A DNA stretch of 64,000 nt from Paenibacillus solanacearum. Its GTDB lineage: Bacteria; Bacillota; Bacilli; Paenibacillales; NBRC-103111. The position numbers and the translations under genes are program-made. Shown piece after piece: positions 1 to 9,305 of this stretch; position 1 is the stretch's first letter; each line of letters starts with the position of its first letter. Under the pieces are notes generated by a model, which was given only the letters and a program-made list of their open reading frames with translations, had not been told where the DNA came from and ran no database searches. The stretch is taken from contig NZ_CAJVAS010000005.1 in NCBI RefSeq assembly GCF_910593845.1, positions 1 to 64,000 of the forward strand. Direction: 5' to 3'.

Positions 1-24
1 CAGGATCGTGGTAGACTTTTTCAT
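1..24 (-). CDS. 5' end of a gene leaving the window
   Basis: An ATG on the minus strand at 24 is preceded by AAAGGTG at a good distance and begins MKKSTTIL before the window ends. The Lys-Lys start followed by small and hydrophobic residues would fit a signal peptide, but eight codons cannot show this. Function unknown. Confidence 0.4.
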
Positions 25-492
25 GGAGTCGTCACCTTTCGGTTTGTTTGTAGGGGTACAAACAGTTTACCGGGTTGACGGCTTTTTTTCTACCATTTTG
101 TGGTTATTCAACAGACGTGATCTGTTATAACTATTCGGTTTATTTCATTACTGTTTTATTCAAACTGAATATCATCATTCCGTCAGGTATTTTCGTGCGT
201 GATCAAATTAATGCAATCGGTGTGAGTGGTTTTTATTATCATTGCCCTCTCCTCTAAGGCTACAGTATCATCGAGAAACCATCTAAAGCAATCGATAAAC
301 GAATCGCCGGGGTTCATCCGATTGCCAAACACTCGTTGCCTATGAAAACTTCGCAATAAATATGTATGTAATAATTCAACCTTATTGCGCCTGAACCCAG
401 ATTCTCACTGTTTCTGCTACTCCATAATATCCAAAAGTTGATGGTTTCGAGTGTCCTGAATTTGATGGTTATGTTGACCGTTTAATGTAAAG

Positions 493-528
493 CAGTCAAG
501 CCCGCGAAGCGTTTATTTAGCTTGACTG
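493..528. repeat. 9-bp inverted repeat, 18-nt loop
   Basis: CAGTCAAGC at 493-501 is mirrored exactly by GCTTGACTG at 520-528. No T-run follows on either strand, so it is not a typical terminator. Role unknown. Confidence 0.4.
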
Positions 529-765
529 GTGACTCAATGCTCCCACGCTTGATTGATGCCCAGCAAACCGTTGTTGGGCCTGCCACGCGGCGAACGATGA
601 GGTGCAGGGGACGAGTTCCCTGCATTTCCCCTTTAGGGAACGGAAGGGGTAGTAGATCGGCTTCTAGCTTGCAGCATGTCGACTGTCAATGTCCTAATCG
701 ATACCCGAATGTGCGCTTTATGGTTCACAGTGATGTCACGCTGAATTTGTATAATAAACAACAAA

Positions 766-792
766 CAACCGCTCCCATTCGAGGGGCGGTTG
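766..792 (-). terminator. terminator downstream of peptide gene 815-970
   Basis: CAACCGCTCC pairs with GGGGCGGTTG (one G-U pair) around a 7-nt loop. On the minus strand the stem is followed by a T-rich tract (TGTTTGTTGTTTATT). It lies just after the stop of the small peptide gene at 815. Confidence 0.6.
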
Positions 793-814
793 CTGTGCAA
801 TTTGATCTTGAACT

Positions 815-970
815 CTATCTTGGGTAGTAGCTGCCGTCCGGACGTAAACATACTGGAGCGCCTGTTACTAGATCCTGCCCCGGATGGTCTGGAGGACTAC
901 ATGAAAGCAAAGTCTCGAAGGTAATGTGATAATGTCCGAGCACTACCGGTTTGTCATACGTTCTTTTCAT
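815..970 (-). CDS. RiPP precursor-like peptide, 51 aa, paralogue of 20620-20784
   Basis: A 51-residue ORF with an AAGGAG ribosome binding site 8-9 nt before its ATG. It is clearly homologous to the peptide encoded at 20620-20784: 27 identical residues in 50 aligned positions without gaps. Shared features are KR-x-Y-x-KP-x-VL near the start, FETLLSC-x-PP in the middle (residues 18-27), PGQ-x-L, then CL-x-P-x-G near the end, with both cysteines (24 and 41) conserved. The YxxPxV start matches the YxxPxL leader motif bound by PqqD-like recognition proteins in lasso peptides. No modification genes adjoin it; the likely ones are at 20.8-25.1 kb. A terminator follows. Function inferred, homology directly seen. 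Confidence 0.75.
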   Translation of the reverse strand: MKRTYDKPVVLGHYHITFETLLSCSPPDHPGQDLVTGAPVCLRPDGSYYPR

Positions 971-1413
971 GGGTAATTCATCTCCTTAGACATAATTATT
1001 ACTTAGTATATCTATTAGAAAAATAAATATACTTCGTTCCACGAGAATGTTTACCTCCGTATACCCGGGCGAAAGTGCTTTTACTTAACTTTTATAGTAA
1101 CTTCCGGTTCGAAGGTATATTTTTAGTATAGTACTTGCACTTTGACATATTCCATCGAACGCTGAAAAAAATTTTGTTGAAAAAATATTTTTTTAGTACG
1201 CTTTCTCGGCAAACATGATAGGGGGTTTATGGGAAAAATAGGTTGACTTGTCGTAATTTTGTGAGAATTGATAGGAAGTAATATTTTTTTGCGCTGGAGT
1301 TGGCGACTATTGGAAGCAATAGAAGAGAAGAGGGGTAAGCTTTCGATATGCGTATTCGGATGAACAACTATTTTCGGGGGAGTTGCAGGGGAGGTGAACC
1401 GATACGGAGGAAG
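971..1413. other. AT-rich intergenic region
   Basis: No supported gene. It should hold the promoter of the peptide gene ending at 970 and the 3' untranslated end of the VanZ-like gene. No copy of the GATACA-N3-YGTATC operator is seen here, unlike the region upstream of the other peptide gene. Confidence 0.4.
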
Positions 1414-1923
1414 CTAGCTAGCGCGCTCCCTCTTTTTTCTTTTACTAATAACATATAAAATAAACGCGCTAACGATCAGGCCGACAATTCCTCCCGTAAA
1501 GTCCAAGCCTACATCAATGGCTTCTCCTTTCCGATGAAGATGCAGCGTCTGATTCCATTCATCCACTGCAGCCGCAGAAGCTAAAAGGAGCAGCACTAGA
1601 GATATCTTCCAACGAAAGCGAATTTTATAAGGAAACAAGGCCAGATATAAAAGCCCTCCAAGCATAGAATACATAAACAGATGGGCTGCCTTTCGGAATA
1701 AAAATTCCACCGAACGAAACGGCTCGTGCTTGAATAAATAAATGCGATCCCCATACTTGACGGCAATATTGGGAAGCAGCTTGCCTAGTTCGCGCTCGTT
1801 GAGATGCTTATTCAAATAAGGGATAATCGTTTGTTTATCATAAGATTGGGATGAAAAGCTAAAGACAAGCAATATACATAACAGTAGCGGAAGACAATAC
1901 ACTACAGGTTTTAACCTTGCCAT
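1414..1923 (-). CDS. VanZ-like membrane protein
   Basis: 169 residues from the ATG at 1923, which follows GAGAGGGG; the longer reading frame to 2019 overlaps manC and lacks a better start. An N-terminal membrane segment (about 6-24) is followed by an extracytoplasmic part, then three hydrophobic helices. Diagnostic VanZ-family features are FxRKAAHLFMYSxLG (about 77-91) and DEWNQ with a following GEAIDVGLDFTGG (about 121-145). VanZ relatives confer low-level teicoplanin resistance in enterococci, but stand-alone copies in EPS loci have no established role. It is the last gene of EPS block A. Confidence 0.8.
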   Translation of the reverse strand: MARLKPVVYCLPLLLCILLVFSFSSQSYDKQTIIPYLNKHLNERELGKLLPNIAVKYGDRIYLFKHEPFRSVEFLFRKAAHLFMYSMLGGLLYLALFPYKIRFRWKISLVLLLLASAAAVDEWNQTLHLHRKGEAIDVGLDFTGGIVGLIVSAFILYVISKRKKRERAS

Positions 1924-2006
1924 ACATTCCCCTCTCGCAAGCACTCCACAATAACGGGATTCCTTGGCGTTGCCGCCCGGAGGAATCCCGTTTGCAGAAT
2001 CTATTG

Positions 2007-3383
2007 TTATACTGAACAATAAGATTCGATGATTTCATCCCAAGACAAACAGAAACGGATTATATCCTCCTCCACTAACTCGCAGCCGGTTTGTACTTCT
2101 ATAATTTCCAAATCAGTGATCGCCCGGATGCTATGTTTGGCTTCATGCGGAATCTTGACAACATCTCCGGCTTTTACATGATGCAAACGGCCATTCAAGA
2201 TGAGTTCTCCCTCGCCGGCAATGATCGTCCATACTTCGCTGCGTTTGCTGTGCATCTGGTAACTTAAATTTTTTCCGGATTCGATACAAATCCCTTTCGT
2301 CAATACTTCGTAACCTTCAGAAAACTTCTTGAAATCCAACACCCGGTAAGTTCCCCAACGCCGCTCCTCATACATCGGGCGCTGCTCGAAATGCTTTATG
2401 AAATCCTTCACTTGCGGGGAGGCCCCCTTCTCGGCAACGAGAATGCCATCCGGGCTGGTGGATACGATAATATTGGATACGCCAATAACCGCGACGGGGA
2501 TATCCAATTCATTAATCAAGTGCGTATTATGCGAATCGGGGCTGACCGCGCCATGCCCAATGACAGCAGAGCCAATCTCTTCCGTCAGCGTATTCCATGT
2601 TCCAAGATCCTTCCAGCAACCATCGAAAGGGACGACCGCAATATGTTTCGCTTTCTCTACGACTTCATAGTCAAAGCTGATCTTCGGTATTTTGGCATAT
2701 TGCTTAACCATCTCTTCATACTGGATCGGTAGTCCTTTTTGTACGAGCAGATCGATAAGATACCCCAGTTTGAATGCAAATACGCCGCAGTTCCAGAGCG
2801 CATGTCGTTCGATCAACTGTGCAGCCTTTGCCTGATCCGGTTTCTCGGCGAAATGGCTAACCGTATAAAATGCCCGGCTCCCGTTCTGATCCGGAGCATG
2901 CGGAACGATATAGCCATATTTCTCGGAAGGATAGGTCGGTTGTACGCCCATCAGCGCCAACTCGGCACCTGATTGGTGAATAACGGCCTCTAGACTTTTC
3001 AATGCGGCAAAAAATGCGTCTTCCACGTAAGGATCTACCGGCATAATCGTAACGACTTCATTCGTACTTATGCCCTCCATGGAATATAAATAGGTTGCCG
3101 CGAGTGCAATGGCGGGAAACGTATCCCGCCGCTCTGGCTCAATAATTAACGGTACCTCCGCCCCCACCTGACTCTGTAACATTTCCATTTGTCCCTTACC
3201 CGTAGCGACGTACGAGTGATGACCCATCCCTGCGGTGTCAAGCTGTCTCCATACCCTTTGAACCATCGACTCCAGTCTTTGACCCGGTCCCTGAAGAATC
3301 CTAAGAAATTGCTTTGATCTAGAATCGTTGGATAAGGGCCAAAGCCTTTTGCCGGAACCCCCGGATAACAATACCAGTTTCAT
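2007..3383 (-). CDS. manC: mannose-1-phosphate guanylyltransferase, probable ManC
   Basis: Makes GDP-mannose from mannose-1-phosphate and GTP in the cytoplasm. The N-terminal nucleotidyltransferase has the signature LSGGSGKRLWPLS (about 5-17) and FAEKPD; the C-terminal third is a cupin (mannose-6-phosphate isomerase-like) with a YQMHSKRSEVWTI motif. The length of 458 matches bifunctional ManC/AlgA enzymes, so both isomerase and guanylyltransferase activity are possible. Start chosen at ATG 3383 after GGGAGG rather than the TTG two codons upstream. It sits at the end of a run of glycosyltransferase genes, 18 bp after the neighbour, so mannose or a GDP-mannose-derived sugar is probably in the polymer. 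Confidence 0.9.
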   Translation of the reverse strand: MKLVLLSGGSGKRLWPLSNDSRSKQFLRILQGPGQRLESMVQRVWRQLDTAGMGHHSYVATGKGQMEMLQSQVGAEVPLIIEPERRDTFPAIALAATYLYSMEGISTNEVVTIMPVDPYVEDAFFAALKSLEAVIHQSGAELALMGVQPTYPSEKYGYIVPHAPDQNGSRAFYTVSHFAEKPDQAKAAQLIERHALWNCGVFAFKLGYLIDLLVQKGLPIQYEEMVKQYAKIPKISFDYEVVEKAKHIAVVPFDGCWKDLGTWNTLTEEIGSAVIGHGAVSPDSHNTHLINELDIPVAVIGVSNIIVSTSPDGILVAEKGASPQVKDFIKHFEQRPMYEERRWGTYRVLDFKKFSEGYEVLTKGICIESGKNLSYQMHSKRSEVWTIIAGEGELILNGRLHHVKAGDVVKIPHEAKHSIRAITDLEIIEVQTGCELVEEDIIRFCLSWDEIIESYCSV

Positions 3384-3401
3384 CTTCAAACCTCCCTTTC
3401 A

Positions 3402-4541
3402 TTAGTTTTCTGAAACGGCAGCCAACGGCAGGTTGGCCGCACGACGATTCATTTTACTTTCGATGAAAGCCAACAACTCGCGGCAAAACCGTGCCTCACC
3501 GAAACGCTCTGCATGTCGACGTATCTCGACTGAATCCCAGTTCAGCTTATCAAAGCGATTCAGAGCATCGATTAAAGATTCGACAGTTGGTTGCTCGAAA
3601 TAGCATCCGTTCAAACCGGGTATGATCGTATCCAGTGCCCCGCCCCCCCGGTAGGCGACCACGGGACGCCCGCATGCATTGACTTCCAGTGGGGTAATAC
3701 CGAAGTCCTCTAGCCCGGGGAAGAGAAACGCATGACAATCTTTCATATACCGGACTACCTCCGCATCTGCCAGTCGTCCCTTGAACTCTACCGTTGGACC
3801 CGCAAGGGATTGCAGCCGCCCCCCATCGGGTCCATCGCCGATTACAACCAGTCTTTTGCCCAATCGTGTACAAGCCTCGACAGCCAGGTCCAGCCTCTTG
3901 TAAGAAACAAGCCTGGATACGATCAAATAATAATCTTGCTCCGCCGAGGTAGCCGACACGGAAAACCGAGAAACGTTGACTGGTGGAAAAATGACGGAAG
4001 ATGAACGATCGTAATACGTTCTGATTCGCTGCTGTACAACAGACGAGTTGGCTACAAAATGATCCACGCGGCTCGAGGTGACTACATCCCAATGACGAAG
4101 GGGAATAACCATCGCTTCAACCATTTTTTTTATACTTTTAGGAATTTGGAGTCCTTCAACATAAGTGCCGAAATCCCATGCAAACCGCATTGGCGTATGG
4201 CAGTAGCAAACATGAACGGCATCCTTATCTGACATGACTCCCTTGGCATAAGCGCTGCTGGAGCTAATAATCAAATCGTAGCCGCGCAAATCGATCGACC
4301 GTACGGCCAGCGGATACAGCCAAAAAAAATGTTTAAACCGTCTAAGAATCCCGGGTATATTCTGCATCCAAGTGGTTCGAATATCCGCCCCGCGCAGCTC
4401 CGGCGCCAACCTGTTCCGGTCTGCAATCGTTGTATAAATAGGCGCATCGGGAAATAACCGATGAAGCACCGCCACAACTCTTTCGGCCCCGCCCATTTGG
4501 TTCAAATAATCGTGAACAATAGCTACCCGCATTTTATTCAT
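3402..4541 (-). CDS. GT4 glycosyltransferase, WbaZ/mannosyltransferase-like
   Basis: 379-residue GT-B fold enzyme. The N-terminal part opens with VAIVHDYLNQMGGAERVV and has the CYCHTPMRFAWDF stretch seen in WbaZ-like mannosyltransferases. The C-terminal part has the GT4 donor site with the EX7E-type segment around PGLEDFGITPLEVNACGRPVVAYRGGG (shown in parts: PGLEDFGITPLEVNA, then GRPVVAYRGGG). Its ATG overlaps the upstream stop as ATGA, so the genes are translationally coupled. With manC next to it, transfer of mannose to the lipid-linked repeat unit is a reasonable guess; the sugar is not proven by sequence. Confidence 0.8.
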   Translation of the reverse strand: MNKMRVAIVHDYLNQMGGAERVVAVLHRLFPDAPIYTTIADRNRLAPELRGADIRTTWMQNIPGILRRFKHFFWLYPLAVRSIDLRGYDLIISSSSAYAKGVMSDKDAVHVCYCHTPMRFAWDFGTYVEGLQIPKSIKKMVEAMVIPLRHWDVVTSSRVDHFVANSSVVQQRIRTYYDRSSSVIFPPVNVSRFSVSATSAEQDYYLIVSRLVSYKRLDLAVEACTRLGKRLVVIGDGPDGGRLQSLAGPTVEFKGRLADAEVVRYMKDCHAFLFPGLEDFGITPLEVNACGRPVVAYRGGGALDTIIPGLNGCYFEQPTVESLIDALNRFDKLNWDSVEIRRHAERFGEARFCRELLAFIESKMNRRAANLPLAAVSEN

Positions 4542-5743
4542 TGGGAAACCCCCTTCCCTACGTTTTGTTCCAATACGATCCCACCGCGTGATTGCGGGGT
4601 TACGATGTGATCATAGATCGCCTCGATCTTTTCAACCGTCTTCTCGATGGTGAAATGTTCTTTCACCCTCTTATGGGCCAACTTTCCCATACCGTCTCTA
4701 AGGTTCGGATACGATAGCAGGCCCGAGGCATATTTGTACAGTTCATCCACATTTCCGATTTCGTATAGAAAGCCGCTTTCGCCATTAACGATAATTTCCG
4801 GAACGCCACCGGCATTCGTAGCGATAACGGGAGTCGATTGAGACATCGCTTCGATAAGCACACGCCCGAAAGGCTCGTGATCCGAGCATAATAAAAGGAG
4901 ATCCGCCGCTGAGCAGATCTCCAACACGTCTTTCCTAAACCCTGCAAACCGGACTCGCTCGCTGATTTGCAGCTTGCCTGCGAGTTTATGCAGGTATTCC
5001 CAATATCTTTCGTTTTCTTCCCTAAACTTGGCCTCACCGACGACCCATAGGTATACGTCTTGGCCGTTCTTTATTAACCGATGCGCTCCTAGAATCGCGT
5101 CTTCCTGCCTTTTCCAAGGCGTTATTTGTCCGATGATTACCATCACTTGACTCCCCAATGGAGTGTTCAGCTGCTCTCTTACGGACTGTCTGCATGTTTT
5201 CTTTTCTTCATCGGACATTTCTCTGAGCGGAACGCCGTTATGTACGAGATGAAGCTTATCGGCAAGCTGCGGATGGCGGAATCCGTGAATAACGGATTGC
5301 GAAATTCCGATGATGGCCCGCACCGATATTCCGGCCAACCATTCAATGCATTTTCCGATGCCCCCCTTCGGGGGATTATCCCGGACATGCCATACGACCG
5401 GCCGGCGATGAATCCAGCCGAAGAGGGCGGCCATGATTCCAGCACGCAATGAATTCGCATGAATCAGCTCCACCTGGTGCTTGCGGATTTGGCTCGCAAA
5501 CAAATACCCCGCCCACAGCATTCCTATCATATGCACCAGGAGAAGCAGTGGATTCTTCGTTAATCTCGCTCTGTAGCTGGGAATGCTCACCGTCTCCAGG
5601 CCATACTCGCGAGCCCGCTGCAGCAGCTCGCCTTCCGGGGCAAACAAAATCGGTTTCGCCTTCGTCATATGCCTCGCAGTTAGCAGCAAACTGATCTCCG
5701 CTCCACTGACATCGCTGGTATGGTTGTAGAATGCTACATTCAT
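4538..5743 (-). CDS. GT4 glycosyltransferase
   Basis: 401 residues, GT-B fold. The acceptor domain starts with a nucleotide-fold strand and SGAEISLLL; the donor domain carries GQITPWKRQEDAI and the GT4 signature DHEPFGRVLIEAMSQSTPVI with GGVPEII. It overlaps both neighbours by the ATGA arrangement, part of a single operon. Presumably adds one sugar of the EPS repeat unit at the inner membrane face; donor and linkage cannot be read from the sequence. Confidence 0.8.
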   Translation of the reverse strand: MNVAFYNHTSDVSGAEISLLLTARHMTKAKPILFAPEGELLQRAREYGLETVSIPSYRARLTKNPLLLLVHMIGMLWAGYLFASQIRKHQVELIHANSLRAGIMAALFGWIHRRPVVWHVRDNPPKGGIGKCIEWLAGISVRAIIGISQSVIHGFRHPQLADKLHLVHNGVPLREMSDEEKKTCRQSVREQLNTPLGSQVMVIIGQITPWKRQEDAILGAHRLIKNGQDVYLWVVGEAKFREENERYWEYLHKLAGKLQISERVRFAGFRKDVLEICSAADLLLLCSDHEPFGRVLIEAMSQSTPVIATNAGGVPEIIVNGESGFLYEIGNVDELYKYASGLLSYPNLRDGMGKLAHKRVKEHFTIEKTVEKIEAIYDHIVTPQSRGGIVLEQNVGKGVSQ

Positions 5744-6933
5744 CGTAACACAAGCTCCTTCCGCTCTCTTTCGGCAATGGCTTGTTCAAACACCGACGTA
5801 ATCCCTTTTGCCGCTCGTTCCCATGTATAATGCTGCTGCACAAATTCCAGACATGCTTCCCTCGAAGGGAGGAGCGTCCCTCCTCGCAGAACGGAGATGA
5901 TTCGTGCAGCCATCGCTTCCGGCGTACTATCTTGAAATAATAAATTTTTCGAGAGCCCTTCCAGTATTTCTTTGGTCCCGCCGTATGGCGTCCCGATGAC
6001 TGGCGTTCCACAAGCAAGCGCCTCAACCGTGACTAGTCCGAAGCCCTCAAGCGTCAACGTAGGCACGATGCTTAGATCGGAAGCCTGATACCATCGAACC
6101 AAATCTTCATTGGTTACCCTGCCCAAAAATCGAATGCGAGCGCCGAGACCCGATTGGTGCGCCAACTGCTCCAATGTTTCACGCATCGTTCCGTCCCCCG
6201 CGATATACAGCATAGCCTCAGGAATCTCTGCCGCGATTTGACGCATAGCCAAAATCAGGTGATCAATCCCCATCCGGTGAACTAGGCGTCTGGCACAGAA
6301 CAGCACCTTATGATCCTCATGCAGGCCCATCTCTCTTCGCAGCCTTGGGCGATTGGATGCCGGTTGAAACCGCCGAACGTCAGGCGCGCCGGGAATTCGG
6401 TGAATTCGATCTTTATTTACTCCGTATTCGCCAGATAAAATATCTTTGAAATATTGGCTCAGTACAATAAAATGATCCGTTCGGCGATAAGCCATGAGCT
6501 CGATTTGCTTTTTCATCTCATACCGCAGCTTTTGTCCGAGTCCTCCCTGCCCTTGATCCTCCACGAACGATTCTTGAGCCCAGGGACCATGAAAATGGGT
6601 CACAATGGGGACGGACCGAGGAATCAAGTTCCGGGTAATTAGTGAAGAATAAAGGGCGAAATGCGGATTAAAAATATCTGTGTGTCCTGTTTTAAATGCC
6701 TTTCCGGTCACTTGCCTGAAGGCTTTGATTCGAGACCAGGTGCCCGGGCGATCAGGGTGGTTAATGACATCCTTCATATAATTCGGGGCTGTCGTTCGCT
6801 CTCCGAAGGCAGTCATAAAACCCGAAACCTGGTGTCCATACCGTCTCATAGCTTCCAGATAATCTGCAAAATAGCGGTTCAGGCCGCCGGGTGTATGTTC
6901 AATCCAACCCATACCGGTTGCGAGAATTTTCAT
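5740..6933 (-). CDS. GT4 glycosyltransferase
   Basis: 397 residues from ATG 6933; the ATG two codons earlier lies only 2 nt from the AGGGGG ribosome binding site, so the later one is favoured. The GGLNRYFADYLEAM start is typical of GT4 acceptor domains (loop after the first strand). The donor site has CARRLVHRMGIDHLI and EGFGLVTVEALACGTPVIG with YGGTKEIL. Couples to the downstream gene by ATGA. EPS repeat-unit assembly, sugar unknown. Confidence 0.8.
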   Translation of the reverse strand: MKILATGMGWIEHTPGGLNRYFADYLEAMRRYGHQVSGFMTAFGERTTAPNYMKDVINHPDRPGTWSRIKAFRQVTGKAFKTGHTDIFNPHFALYSSLITRNLIPRSVPIVTHFHGPWAQESFVEDQGQGGLGQKLRYEMKKQIELMAYRRTDHFIVLSQYFKDILSGEYGVNKDRIHRIPGAPDVRRFQPASNRPRLRREMGLHEDHKVLFCARRLVHRMGIDHLILAMRQIAAEIPEAMLYIAGDGTMRETLEQLAHQSGLGARIRFLGRVTNEDLVRWYQASDLSIVPTLTLEGFGLVTVEALACGTPVIGTPYGGTKEILEGLSKNLLFQDSTPEAMAARIISVLRGGTLLPSREACLEFVQQHYTWERAAKGITSVFEQAIAERERKELVLR

Positions 6934-6949
6934 AGTCATGTCCCCCTGT

Positions 6950-8140
6950 TTAATTGGCTAAAGAAACTCCATTCGATTTCCAGATTGGGGATAATACTTC
7001 AGAATATTGCGCTACACACTTTCGAAAATCATAATTGGTTGTCGCTAGCCTTGCCGCTTTGGCTATCCGTATTCGATCATTGTCGTCGTTCTTAAGCTTA
7101 ACAATACTTTCTGCCAAACCCTTTGCGTCCCTAGGCGACACAATAATCCCATTAACCCCATGACAAATCGCATCCTTCATTCCTGTAGAGTCGGTAACAA
7201 TGGTTGGCACGCCCGTTGCCATAGCTTCCAAAGGAGCAAGGCCGAACCCGTCGTTAATCGATGAATGGACGCAAAGGTGAGAGTTTCTTAATGCCGGGAC
7301 GGGATCGCCAACGCCAAGCTTAATATCGATTCCAGATTTCATGTAATCCAGAATGAGATTACGAATGGACCTCCAGCCGATTCCGCCGTAGAGCGTAACT
7401 TCGATTTCTCTGTCTTCCGTCATCTTGACAGCTTCAAGTAAATATTGAAATCCTTTTAATAAAGAAACCTGGCCAACGGAAATGATTCTAAACTTCTCGC
7501 CCTTTGCTCTCGGAATGAGGCTGGATTGCTCCGGCACCGGCTGAAAACGTTCGGTGTTTACACCAAGCGGGGAAAACAAGAGCTTATCGGGACGAATCCC
7601 TTGACGAATGAAGGAATCCTTTTGCAACTGGGACGCTACAGTGATGTAGTCGGCCAGCTCGTATTCCCTCATGACGCGTTCTACCCATAGTTTATGAAAG
7701 GGTGATCCTTTCATCTTGTATTTACGATGTTCTTCGTTAGTGTCGGAGTAAAGCTCACTTACATGAGTAGTCGCGGCCTCGAGTACCGTAATTCCGCCAG
7801 CCCCACGAACCTTTCGAAAGCTGTTTTCCGCGTAGCCCGGAAATGAATGATACACAATCGGCATCTTTGCCAGCTGTATACTCACCTCACGATCAAAATA
7901 AACACTTTCCCAATATACCTTGGTCGCAGGCATCCATCGCATTGGCGTATATTTGACAAACTTATTCCATGTGGGACTGGGGATTTTATTTATCCCGTCA
8001 GACGAAGATGAAGATGGAGAAGAAGTGAATACATGCGCAGCGCCACCGCCATGCTTTACGGATTGATAAACAAAGTTCAAATGACCGCCTAACCCGCCTT
8101 GACCGACCCCAGCGATGCATCCCATAAATACCTTATACAA
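6950..8140 (-). CDS. GT4 glycosyltransferase
   Basis: 396 residues. The start is a TTG at 8140, placed 8 nt after AAGGGGG and overlapping the upstream stop by 8 nt; no ATG fits as well. GGLGGHLNFV near the N-terminus and a C-terminal donor site NDGFGLAPLEAMATGVPTI with the preceding SVGQVSLLKGFQYL identify a GT4 family enzyme. A serine-rich stretch (about 40-48) interrupts the N-terminal domain. Member of the EPS operon; substrate unknown. Confidence 0.78.
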   Translation of the reverse strand: MYKVFMGCIAGVGQGGLGGHLNFVYQSVKHGGGAAHVFTSSPSSSSSDGINKIPSPTWNKFVKYTPMRWMPATKVYWESVYFDREVSIQLAKMPIVYHSFPGYAENSFRKVRGAGGITVLEAATTHVSELYSDTNEEHRKYKMKGSPFHKLWVERVMREYELADYITVASQLQKDSFIRQGIRPDKLLFSPLGVNTERFQPVPEQSSLIPRAKGEKFRIISVGQVSLLKGFQYLLEAVKMTEDREIEVTLYGGIGWRSIRNLILDYMKSGIDIKLGVGDPVPALRNSHLCVHSSINDGFGLAPLEAMATGVPTIVTDSTGMKDAICHGVNGIIVSPRDAKGLAESIVKLKNDDNDRIRIAKAARLATTNYDFRKCVAQYSEVLSPIWKSNGVSLAN

Positions 8141-9281
8141 TGTTCTTTCCCCCTTCCAGCACAGCCTCTACGAGGTCGATCCGTTTTCTTCCGGGCGTTC
8201 CAACGATTGGGGTGCTTGAACCGGAAATCAATTCAGCAATGGTGACCGCCAAATGTTCGGCGTCGGCTCGTTTCGCAACGTAAATCCCATCCATATAATC
8301 GGCCCATTCTGGGAGTCCTCCCGCATCGAATACAATCACAGGCTTACCCATTCTTCTGGCTTCAGGCACGACTAACGGCGAGGGGTCGGGATAGATTGAT
8401 GGAACGACTACCACATCCGACTCGGCATACCAACCATCGATTTCTTTTCCCGGAACTTTGCCTACGAAATGTACATGGTCCGTTACTTTTAATTTTAGAC
8501 TTAAGCTCTTCAAAGTTTCTTTGTACCAACCATCCCCGATAATCGTACATTCTACATTGAATCCTCTGTCATTCAATGTTGGGACGGCTTGCAGCAAGTA
8601 CTGAACGCCTTTAGTATAAACTAGCCGGCCGACATATAAAATTTTGATTTTCTTCTTTTTCTGCGGCATGATGAGTGAGCTCATGTTCCCAAGTTGATTT
8701 AATGTGTTATCAAATACGCGAATTTTATCATCCGGAATTCCTTCTATTAATAAAAACTCGCGTATTGCCTCGCTGACGGGATAAACCTGGATACAACGAT
8801 GAAGGGCAGAAACCATTGAAAGATGCAAAGAGATGGACTCAATCGCCTTCAGTGGGGAGACATTCGTTCCGCATCTCCGCGTATACCAGTTCAACATGCA
8901 TGACAGGCCCCCCCGTTTCATGCACAAATCTTCATTATCCCGATATAACCTCGCACCTGATGGACACATGACGCAGTGAACTGTCGCTACCGTAGGATAT
9001 TTACGGGCTAGACGTTCGACAATTTTTGCAGTATGCGGTATGGTATGCCATACGATGAGGTCTGGCCGGAATTTCTCTGCATATGCCATCCATTGTTCCG
9101 GGACATCCGCTAACGATACCGTTTTGAATTCCTCTTCGCCCCAAAAGTTGCTATCGTTTGTTTTTAAGGCAACCAGCGTTGTCTGATGACCTTTTTTTAT
9201 TAATTCGAGGGAAAAATTGTATATAAATCTTTCGAGCCCACCTGCCGAACTAAACTGATCGGCTATCTGCAGTATTCTCAT
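8133..9281 (-). CDS. GT4 glycosyltransferase
   Basis: 382 residues, ATG after GGAGGG. GGLERFIYNFSLELIKKGH is a textbook GT4 acceptor-domain start; the donor part has LYVGRLVYTKGVQYLL and PSPLVVPEARRMGKPVIVFD, where the second Glu of the EX7E motif is conserved. Several cysteines cluster around residues 115-145, unusual among its neighbours. EPS operon member; sugar specificity unknown. Confidence 0.78.
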   Translation of the reverse strand: MRILQIADQFSSAGGLERFIYNFSLELIKKGHQTTLVALKTNDSNFWGEEEFKTVSLADVPEQWMAYAEKFRPDLIVWHTIPHTAKIVERLARKYPTVATVHCVMCPSGARLYRDNEDLCMKRGGLSCMLNWYTRRCGTNVSPLKAIESISLHLSMVSALHRCIQVYPVSEAIREFLLIEGIPDDKIRVFDNTLNQLGNMSSLIMPQKKKKIKILYVGRLVYTKGVQYLLQAVPTLNDRGFNVECTIIGDGWYKETLKSLSLKLKVTDHVHFVGKVPGKEIDGWYAESDVVVVPSIYPDPSPLVVPEARRMGKPVIVFDAGGLPEWADYMDGIYVAKRADAEHLAVTIAELISGSSTPIVGTPGRKRIDLVEAVLEGGKNIV

Positions 9282-9305
9282 AATACCCTCCGCTTCATCT
9301 CAATG

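Larger units (their letters stand above)
25..814. other. long non-coding stretch
   Basis: No ORF here has a convincing ribosome binding site or recognisable sequence; the longest ones (75-257 and 522-827 on plus) look like chance. The stretch holds an exact 9-bp inverted repeat (493-528) and a terminator-like hairpin (766-792). It could contain decayed mobile-element sequence, but I recognise none. Confidence 0.5.

Noticed and set aside
522-827. Plus-strand ORF of 101 codons
   Set aside because: Overlaps the minus-strand terminator and the end of the peptide gene; no ribosome binding site.
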